Shown piece by piece: positions 26,669 to 34,400 of a stretch of DNA of 39,703 nucleotides. The notes below the pieces were generated by a model. That model saw nothing but the letters and a program-made list of their open reading frames with translations, made no database searches and was not told where the DNA came from. Position 1 is the first letter of the stretch. Every line of letters begins with the position of its first letter. The position numbers and the translations under genes are program-made. Source of the stretch: Candidatus Omnitrophota bacterium (GTDB taxonomy: Bacteria; Omnitrophota; Gorgyraeia; 2-01-FULL-45-10); the NCBI GenBank assembly GCA_018823705.1, contig JAHJHP010000051.1, forward strand, positions 1-39,703, given 5' to 3'.

Positions 26669-27793
26669 GTGGCAGATGGTAAGCGATACAGCAATGGGAA
26701 GATGAACGTTCTGGAATTATCCGGCGACTATCGCGAGATGGGCCGCCAGTACGGTAAGCTTTTCAAGGACCAGATCGTAAAGTTTTATGAGAGGGCCATC
26801 GAAGGATATTTCATCAAAAATGCGAATATGCCGTATTTAAGGCTGCTGGCCATATCGCGACTGATCTTTCGCCGCTATCCGCCGAAAATAAAAGAGATAT
26901 TCAACGGAATAAGTGAAATATCGGGCATCAGTTTGAACAGGATCATAATGCTCGACCAGATAAACACATTCGAATTCATAAGGAATCAAAATCTTGGGAG
27001 ATGTTCCAATATGGCCGTATGGGGAGATTATACAGAAGACGGCTCTCTCGTGTTCGGAAGGAATTTTGACCAGCCGGAGTATTTCAAAAATTTTAACGAT
27101 TTTCTGGCATTGACCATTTTCAGTCCGGATGACGGCATCCCGACTGCAAGCATTGGTTACGCCGGCCAGATAGGAATAAGCGCGGCTCTCAACAGGCAGG
27201 GAGTCTTCATAGCTAATAATGAAGCGCCAACCATGAAAAGCGACGGGATTGAGATAAAAACACCCAGCGTTCTCGTTCTGGAACTTGAATTTTTAATGAG
27301 CTCTTCAGATCTGGGCGGGCTTGACAGGCTCATTAAAGGCGCGAAAGCGAACTGTCCTATCATAGTCAGCGCCGGCGATAATAAAAGATCTTACACATAC
27401 GAATGGACGGTATCCGGTATGAAGCGGAGATCTGAAGATAAGAACGGGATATTGGTATCTACAAACCATTTCGCGCATCCGTCATGGTCGAGGCCGGCGC
27501 TTCTACCGGGTTCCTATGTAAAGACGCTCGAGAGGCGCGCTAACCTGCTGTCGCTCGGAGAAAAGCATAAAGGGAAATTTAACATACAGAAGATGAAAGA
27601 AGTCCTGGACACTACTGTGGATAAAGGCGGTGCCACTCATGTTGGACAGACCACCTTTCAGATGATAATCGTGCCGGACAGGCTTGAAATGCATGTGAAG
27701 ATCCCGGATTTTCAGGATTGGACAGAGTTTGACCTCAAGGCCCCGCTTACCAGGCATGCCCTCACCGGCGACGCCGCCCCGTCTCTCCAGTAA
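26669..27793 (+). CDS. C45-like Ntn hydrolase (acyl-CoA:6-APA acyltransferase/amidase-like)
   Basis: GTG start with GGAGG RBS. 'DYREMGRQYGKLFKDQI', nucleophile region 'GRCSNMAVWGDYTEDGSLVFGRNFDQPEYF', 'STNHFAHPSW'. Confidence 0.78.
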   Translation: MADGKRYSNGKMNVLELSGDYREMGRQYGKLFKDQIVKFYERAIEGYFIKNANMPYLRLLAISRLIFRRYPPKIKEIFNGISEISGISLNRIIMLDQINTFEFIRNQNLGRCSNMAVWGDYTEDGSLVFGRNFDQPEYFKNFNDFLALTIFSPDDGIPTASIGYAGQIGISAALNRQGVFIANNEAPTMKSDGIEIKTPSVLVLELEFLMSSSDLGGLDRLIKGAKANCPIIVSAGDNKRSYTYEWTVSGMKRRSEDKNGILVSTNHFAHPSWSRPALLPGSYVKTLERRANLLSLGEKHKGKFNIQKMKEVLDTTVDKGGATHVGQTTFQMIIVPDRLEMHVKIPDFQDWTEFDLKAPLTRHALTGDAAPSLQ

Positions 27794-27812
27794 GTCCGAC
27801 CCAAGCTTCTTA

Positions 27813-27953
27813 TGCGGATAACTTTAATTTCATCGATGTTTATCCCCATAAATTCCTGTCCAGTTTTATATTTCCCATAAGTTATCCACAATGTAGGTCA
27901 CCCTTAAGGGTGACCTACGTGTATACGTGTATTACATGTATTACGCGTATATG
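27813..27953. other. Convergent intergenic region with DnaA-box-like 9-mers, 26-nt palindrome and 9-nt degenerate tandem repeats
   Basis: TTATCCGCA (minus, 27813-27821), TTATCCCCA (27840-27848), TTATCCACA (27882-27890), GTAGGTCACCCTTAAGGGTGACCTAC (27893-27918), GTGTATAC/GTGTATTAC/ATGTATTAC/GCGTATATG (27919-27953). Confidence 0.6.
27893..27918. repeat. 26-nt perfect palindrome
   Basis: GTAGGTCACCCTTAAGGGTGACCTAC equals its own reverse complement. Confidence 0.9.
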
Positions 27954-27956
27954 TTG

Positions 27957-29489
27957 CTACCCCCACAAATTCCTGTCCAGGCTCCTGTACGAGATCGCCT
28001 CGGAGATGTGGTGCGCTTCGATCGTCTCTTTTCCATCGAGGTCCGCGATAGTCCTGGAGACCTTTAACAGTTTGTCGTAGGCTCTTGCCGATATACCGAG
28101 CTCCAGTATCGCGAGTTTCAATAATTCCTCACTTTCTTTATCCAATGTACAGTACTTTTCGAGCTGATCACTCTCCAGGCGGGAATTGAAATATACACCG
28201 TCATTTCTGTAACGCGATCCCTGCGTGCTCCGCGCCTTATCCACACGTTTCCTTATCGTCTCCGAGGGTTCGCCCCGTCGCTTATCCGTAAGATGCTCCA
28301 ACTTAAGCCGCGGCACTTCCAGATGTATATCGATCCTGTCGAGGAGAGGCCCTGATATTCTGGATAAGTAGTTTTGAATTTGTAGAGGGGAACAGTGGCA
28401 TTCTCGCTTCGGATCGGTGAAATAGCCGCACGGGCAGGGGTTCATTGCCGCTATCAGCATAAATTTGGCGGGGTAGGTGAAAGTGTTGGCGACCCTGGCT
28501 ATGGTCACCGAACCCTCCTCCATGGGCTGCCTCAAGACCTCGAGGACATTCTTCTTAAATTCCGGAAGCTCATCCAGGAACAGGACGCCGTTATGGGAGA
28601 GGCTGATCTCTCCGGGGCTCGGATTAGTTCCGCCCCCGACGAGCGCGGCGTCCGATATCGTATGGTGAGGAGAGCGGAAGGGCCTTGTGCCGACAAGGAC
28701 TTTATTTGACATGACCAGCCCCGCCACGCTGTGTATCTTAGATATCTCGAGCGATTCTTCGATCGTCATCTCAGAAAGGATTGTGGGCAGCCTTTTGGCG
28801 AGCATGCTCTTGCCGGAGCCGGGAGGGCCTATTAAGAGGACATTGTGGCCGCCGGCGGCAGCGACCTCCAGTCCGCGCTTGACGTGCTCCTGGCCTTTCA
28901 CGTCCCTGAAGTCCGTCCTATACTTTGAATTTCTCCTCAGCAGCTGGTCGCCACTGGAGAGCTCTCTTCTTATCGCTACCTTCTTATTCATAAAGTCAAC
29001 GACCTCTTTAAGCGACCGGGCAGGGTAGACCTCAATATCTTTTACCGCGGCGGCTTCTCTGGCGTTCTGCTCGGGCAATACAAATTTATCTTTGTCCATA
29101 GCTTTTAACCCGAGAGCTATGGCGAGAGCGCCCTTTATCGGTTTTAACCTGCCGTCCAGAGACAATTCCCCGCAAAATATGTACTCTTTTAAGTCCGCCT
29201 CTTCGATGACGCCTTCGCATAGAAGCACAGATAACGCGATGGGCAGGTCGTACGTTGCGCCCTCTTTCTTTATATAGGCAGGCGCCAGGTTTATAGTCAC
29301 CTTCCTGGGAGGAAATGAGAATCCGGAGTTCCTTATAGCGGCCTTTATGCGGTCGCGGGATTCTCTTATGGCGGTATCAGGCAACCCTACGATATTAAAG
29401 GCCGGCAGCCCACCGCCAATGTCAGATTCGACGGTGACTTCATAAGCATCAATCCCCAAAACACAGCTCGAATATATCTTTGCGATCAT
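27957..29489 (-). CDS. comM: YifB/ComM family Mg-chelatase-like AAA+ ATPase
   Basis: 'GGGLPAFNIVGLPDTAIRESRDRIKAAIRNSGF', 'GPPGSGKSMLAKRLPTILP'-like Walker A, 'NPCPCGYFTDPKRECHCS'. Confidence 0.93.
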   Translation of the reverse strand: MIAKIYSSCVLGIDAYEVTVESDIGGGLPAFNIVGLPDTAIRESRDRIKAAIRNSGFSFPPRKVTINLAPAYIKKEGATYDLPIALSVLLCEGVIEEADLKEYIFCGELSLDGRLKPIKGALAIALGLKAMDKDKFVLPEQNAREAAAVKDIEVYPARSLKEVVDFMNKKVAIRRELSSGDQLLRRNSKYRTDFRDVKGQEHVKRGLEVAAAGGHNVLLIGPPGSGKSMLAKRLPTILSEMTIEESLEISKIHSVAGLVMSNKVLVGTRPFRSPHHTISDAALVGGGTNPSPGEISLSHNGVLFLDELPEFKKNVLEVLRQPMEEGSVTIARVANTFTYPAKFMLIAAMNPCPCGYFTDPKRECHCSPLQIQNYLSRISGPLLDRIDIHLEVPRLKLEHLTDKRRGEPSETIRKRVDKARSTQGSRYRNDGVYFNSRLESDQLEKYCTLDKESEELLKLAILELGISARAYDKLLKVSRTIADLDGKETIEAHHISEAISYRSLDRNLWG

Positions 29490-29517
29490 CGACCATCTCC
29501 TTTAGATTGATAAAAGA

Positions 29518-29892
29518 TCAGTAAATATCCTCTACGGCATTTTCTATATGCTCTATATTTTCCAATATGCGATCATAACTTAACTTTACCGATATCACAT
29601 CGATCCTCCAGTAGGAATCGATGCCTCCGTATCTCTTGAGATAGAACAGGGCATTCTTTATGATATGCGCCTGTTTTACTCTCGTTACGGACTGTAGAGG
29701 TGGGCCGAGAGAGGAGGTCGTCCGGGTTCTCACTTCTATAAAGACCATCGAGCTTCCATGTCTGGCCACTATATCCAGTTCGCCGAAAGGCGTCCTGAAA
29801 TTTTTACACTTCAGCCTATAGCCTTTTTTCTGTAAGAACTCCAGGGCAAGTCTTTCGCCCAGGATACCGACCTCCCTTCTCTCCCGGCCCAT
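29518..29892 (-). CDS. YraN family (UPF0102) endonuclease-like protein
   Basis: 'GERLALEFLQKKGYRLKCKNFRTPFGELDIVARHGSSMVFIEVRTRT'. Confidence 0.9.
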   Translation of the reverse strand: MGRERREVGILGERLALEFLQKKGYRLKCKNFRTPFGELDIVARHGSSMVFIEVRTRTTSSLGPPLQSVTRVKQAHIIKNALFYLKRYGGIDSYWRIDVISVKLSYDRILENIEHIENAVEDIY

Positions 29893-29896
29893 CAGA

Positions 29897-30160
29897 TTAC
29901 CCTCCGTATGCTTCCAACACCACCTTCTCTATCTCATCCTTGATATCCCGACTTAACGGGATGACGGTGTTGTACCACTTGCCGTCTTTGCCGGCTTCGC
30001 GAGGCATGCTCACGAAGAGGCCGTCCTTGCCCTCCACCACTCTGAGGCCGTTTATGACCAGGCTGTCCATGACAGACATGTCGCAGAAAGCCTTTGTGGC
30101 GCCGTCGCCTTCCAGCTTATGTATGCGCGTTACGGCAAGTTTCAGGTCTTCTCTTACCAT
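29897..30160 (-). CDS. spoVG: SpoVG family protein
   Basis: 'FCDMSVMDSLVINGLRVVEGKDGLFVSMPREAGKDGKWYNTVIPLSRDIKDEIEKVVLEAY'. AGGAGG RBS places the start at MVRED. Confidence 0.9.
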   Translation of the reverse strand: MVREDLKLAVTRIHKLEGDGATKAFCDMSVMDSLVINGLRVVEGKDGLFVSMPREAGKDGKWYNTVIPLSRDIKDEIEKVVLEAYGG

Positions 30161-30179
30161 CTGTATCACCTCCTCTCTT

Positions 30180-30584
30180 TTAATCTAATGAAATCCTATC
30201 TCTCTTATACGCCTCGCGTATAGATATGAGCATCTTTGTCGATCTTGAGTCAGCCACCCACTTTATCCCAAAGAGCAGAGTAGCCGACAGTAACTGTAGA
30301 AAATAGCGCGGGACTATAAAGGAGAGAGAGAACGATATTACGGCCAGTAAAAGGTAGATATTTATCTTCTTCATGATAGCGTCCTTTATTTTTTTGCGAG
30401 ACTTCGTTTTATTAAATGCGGCGACAGCTTCATGAGCTGCCGCTATCCGATCCAGGCATCGACTGCAGGAGCTCAGGTGTTCCTCGATGCGCTCGCGGCC
30501 ATCTTTCAGGGCCCGGCCGGCAAGAAAGCCAGCTAGCGTAGCTTCGTCCGGATGAGTATCTGTCTTCATCTTGGTATCGGTCAT
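30180..30584 (-). CDS. Putative zinc anti-sigma factor (membrane)
   Basis: 'EEHLSSCSRCLDRI' HxxxCxxC plus hydrophobic segment 'INIYLLLAVISFSLSFIVPRYFLQLL'; downstream of an ECF sigma gene. Confidence 0.7.
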   Translation of the reverse strand: MTDTKMKTDTHPDEATLAGFLAGRALKDGRERIEEHLSSCSRCLDRIAAAHEAVAAFNKTKSRKKIKDAIMKKINIYLLLAVISFSLSFIVPRYFLQLLSATLLFGIKWVADSRSTKMLISIREAYKRDRISLD

Positions 30585-30683
30585 AAGTCTCCCCCTATAT
30601 AAGGACGCTAAAAATGCCAGATTTGTTGCAACCTATTTTAAAATAATTAGAGGCCATCTTATAAGCACATGCAGTGGCCTCGT

Positions 30684-30748
30684 ATTGCGAGGAGGCCTAA
30701 TTTAGGCCGACGAAGCAATCTTCGAGATTGCTTCGCTTCGCTCGCAAT
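30684..30748. repeat. REP-like three-stem palindromic element
   Basis: Outer ATTGCGAG (30684-30691)/CTCGCAAT (30741-30748); inner GGCCTAA/TTAGGCC (30694-30708); inner GAAGCAATCT/AGATTGCTTC (30712-30734). Confidence 0.8.
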
Positions 30749-30757
30749 GACTTGTAA

Positions 30758-31315
30758 TTACTCCGAGGCCTTTAAATGCGCCCTGAGCTTGTTCTTGGCT
30801 CTCTTCATACAACTGGAGACAGTCCCTACCGGAAGGCTCAAAATTTCGGCTATTTCCTTGTACTTCTTATCATGCAGTAGGTTCAATTTTATTATGAGTT
30901 TCTCTTTTACGGGCAGGCTCTCAATGGCGTCGTCTATCCTTCCGGAAAGCTCACTTTCATTGACTTCTTCGGATGGGCTTAGCCCAAAAGAGGGGATGAG
31001 ATCGATGAGTTCGGATTCCTCTACCTTGTCACAGAGCAAAATAGGGTTTTCCGGCTCAATGCGCCGCAGTTTACGCATATGTTGCATCGCCGCGTTACCC
31101 GACACTATAGCGATCCAATAAGGGATGCTCTCCGGATCACGGATCGCATCCAGTTTCCTATTCTCCCATATCGAGATAAATACTTCCTGCCGGATATCCA
31201 GGATCTCTTCTTGCGACAGGGTGATCCCGCATCCTTTCAATCGCCTATAGATCGCCGTATATACCAGGTGTGAGTAGGTCTTTACAAAATTTTCGTTAAA
31301 ATGGCCTTCATCCAT
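30758..31315 (-). CDS. ECF-type RNA polymerase sigma factor
   Basis: 'ILDIRQEVFISIWENRKLDAIRDPESIPYWIAIVSGNAAMQHMRKLRR' (sigma2) and 'LPVKEKLIIKLNLLHDKKYKEIAEILSLPVGTVSSCMKRAKNKLRAHL' (sigma4). Start taken at MDEGHFNEN; the ORF extends to 31366. Confidence 0.85.
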   Translation of the reverse strand: MDEGHFNENFVKTYSHLVYTAIYRRLKGCGITLSQEEILDIRQEVFISIWENRKLDAIRDPESIPYWIAIVSGNAAMQHMRKLRRIEPENPILLCDKVEESELIDLIPSFGLSPSEEVNESELSGRIDDAIESLPVKEKLIIKLNLLHDKKYKEIAEILSLPVGTVSSCMKRAKNKLRAHLKASE

Positions 31316-31403
31316 GAGAATAGGGTAGCATATAATATGATAAATTGTCAAATCAAATTTAATCAATCATCAATTTAATAGGCTTGACAAATCGCCTCTT
31401 TAT

Positions 31404-31431
31404 TTGACTTATTCGATTTATATAGTATAAT
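31404..31431 (+). promoter_or_regulatory. Sigma70-type promoter for the PocR/GGDEF/HD-GYP gene
   Basis: TTGACT (31404-31409), 16-nt spacer, TATAAT (31426-31431). Confidence 0.5.
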
Positions 31432-31477
31432 TAATATACTATCCTTACGTTTGTATCAAACCACAAGGAGCCATAAA

Positions 31478-34400
31478 TTGGCAGATTTGAATAGTGAGTG
31501 CCAGGGGCCGGCAGGCGATTATTTAGTAGACGGTCAATATTCGATAAGAGACCTTATCGATATTGAAGGGCTTCGTCGGATATTCGAAGCATTATCCCAG
31601 CTAGCCGGGGTTGCCATAGGGTTCACTTCTCATCCGAGCGAAGAGAACCTGATATCCATATCGTGGGCTGACATTTGCGCAAACTTCCATAGGGCTCATC
31701 CCGAATCTATCAAGGCTTGTCTTAAGAGTAATTTATCATTGGTCAATAAATTGAAGAAGGCTGGCGATATCAATATTGAAGTATGCGATAACGGATTGGT
31801 AGACGGAGGAACTCCGATAATCATTAAAGATAAGTATATCGCGACGCTCTATGCGGGGCAGGTCTTTCTACAAAAACCAGACATGGAGGTTTTTAAAAAA
31901 CGGGCCCAGGCTTACGGGTATGATGTGGAAAAGTATCTTGAGGCTGTCGGGAAAGTAAAGATCATTACGGAAGACAGGTTCAAGATGGTCGTTTCGTTAT
32001 TGGGCAGCATAGCATCGTTTATAACGGAACTGGGCTATATGAATCTTGAGGTCAAAAACAGGAATATGGCGCTTCAGGAAGATGTTGTTTACCGCGAGAA
32101 TGCAGAATTAAGGCTGAGACATTTAAATTCCGTACTTCGCGCCCTCAGCAGCATCTCGCAGCTTATCATCAAGGAAAAAGACGAGAAGGTTTTGGTCTCC
32201 GAGACCTGCCGGATATTGGTCGAGAGCAGGAATTACCGGATGGCATGGATAGGGCTGATCGAGGAGGGGACATTTGAGATCAAGCCGACTTCCAGCGCAG
32301 GGTACGAAGACGGCTATATCGGAAGCACTCATGTGACCTGGGACGATTCGCCGAGTGGTCAAGGCCCCACAGGTGCTACCATAAAGATGCGTAAGCCATC
32401 GGTTGTAAATGATATAGCGAATGATCCGGGTTTTGCCCTGTGGCGTGATGAGGCATTAAAACGCGGTTACCGGTCTATGGCCTCCGCGCCTGTTACAATG
32501 AAAGAGCACATTTACGGCGTTGTAAATGTATATTCGGATCGTCCTGACGTTTTCGATGAGCAGGAAGTCAACTTGCTTGCCGAGTTAGCGGGAGACCTGG
32601 GTTTTGCCCTGTATGCCGCGGCGGCTGCATCAGAACGGCAAAGATTCGAAGAAGCGCTGGTCGCGTCAGAGGAGAGCTATCGCTCTATCTTCGATTCGGC
32701 AAATGACGCCATCTTTATCCAGGATATAGAAACTGGCCGTATAATTGATGTCAATCAGAAAGCCTGCGAGATGTATCTGTATGGCGAAAATGAGCTGAAG
32801 AGATGTAGTTTCGGAGAGATAAGCCTGGGAGAAAGCCCTTATGGCCACGAAGACTTTATCGGCGTAATAAATAAGACCTCCGGAGGAGAGCCGCAGCTCT
32901 TCGAATGGGTTGCTAAGGACAGAGCAGAACGCTTATTCTGGGTTGAGATAAATCTTAAGAGAGCGGTTATAAACGGTAAATACCGTATTTTGGCGATCGT
33001 GCGCGATATCACCGATCGTAAGCGGTCCGAGGAGAGGTGGGAGAAGATACATGAGGCATTTTTAAGTTTCGGCGCCGAGCCGCTGGATAATATCAATAAG
33101 CTTACTGCTTTGTGCGGAGAGATCATGGAGGCTGACTGCACCTTATATAACAAGCTTGAAGGCGATACCTTGCGTTCCTGCGGGCAGTGGAACGCGCCTC
33201 CCGGGTTTCAGACGTCAGATGAGGCCAAAGGACATGTGTGCTATGATGTGATAAAGAAAGGTTCTGATAGCATAGTCATTTTCAGGAACCTCCAGGATAG
33301 CGAGTATGCCAGGACCGATCCCAATGTCAGGAATTACAATCTTCAGACATATGTCGGGCAGGCCGTAAAAGTCGGTGGCGAATATATCGGAACATTGTGT
33401 AACGTCTTTCAGCGAGATATCGAGCCTACAGATGAAGATAAGGAGATAATGGGGTTTATCGCGCACGCGATAAGTGTTGAAGAGGAGCGCAAGAGCGCCG
33501 GAGAGATAAACCGGATGGCGCAATTTTCGGTTGAACGCTCCGGCAGCGCCGTATTCTGGATAAACCCTGACGGGCGAATAATGCATGTCAATAATATGGC
33601 GTGTCTCTATCTGGGGTACTCACGCGAAGAGCTGATGACTATGAGCGTAGCCGATATAGGCATCAATTATTCCAAGGATGTCTGGCTGGAGCACTGGAAA
33701 GAGGTCAAGGAACGCGGCTCTTTTGTGCTCGAGTCAAAACAGCGGCGAAAAGACGGTACCGTGTTTCCCGTGGAGGTGACGGTTAATTATCTTGAGTTCC
33801 AGGGTAAAGAATATAGCTTCGCATCCGTCAGAGACATCACCGTGCGCAAGGCTCAGGAAGAAGAGTTGGTCAGGCGCGACTATCAGCTGGAGATCCTTTC
33901 GCGCACAAGCCAGCATATCAACGCGATACTGGAAGTGCCGACGATACTGAGAACACTGATCGCCGCGGCTATGGAACTCGTGGACGCTTCTGCCGGGACG
34001 GCCGGAGTGATGACGGGCGATAAATTGGTATTTAAAGAGTATCACAAAGACGGCAAGATTCATCCCCTCGACTACTCGTTCTCCCCTGGCGAGGGCCTTT
34101 GCGCGTACGTAACAAAAACATTAAAAACGCATATTTCAAACGATGTTGAGCGCGATCCGGGTGTGTTTCCTGAGTTCAAAGAGATGTTCGGACTGCGTAC
34201 AATGATCAGTATACCGATACTGAACCGCGAGGGAAAGCTGCTCGGATGCCTGGAGTTGCATAATAAGAAGGATTCGAAGCTGTTCGATGCTCAGGATGTT
34301 TTTATGCTTCAGGGTTTGGCGGCAGGGGCGGCTGTAGCTCTCGAGAACGCCAACACGCTGGTACAACGCAATAAAGGCCTGGAGGCGCTTGCGTGGCAAA

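Noticed and set aside
27927-27950. Imperfect 24-bp palindrome ACGTGTATTACATGTATTACGCGT-like region as a XerCD dif site
   Set aside because: Does not match the dif arm/central-region pattern well enough; convergence of flanking genes alone is insufficient.
28395-29277. Several plus-strand ORFs overlapping comM
   Set aside because: Antisense shadow ORFs of a conserved AAA+ gene.
30669-31121. 150-aa plus-strand ORF containing 'DCFASLAMT'
   Set aside because: Formed by the dispersed palindromic repeat and the antisense of the ECF sigma gene.
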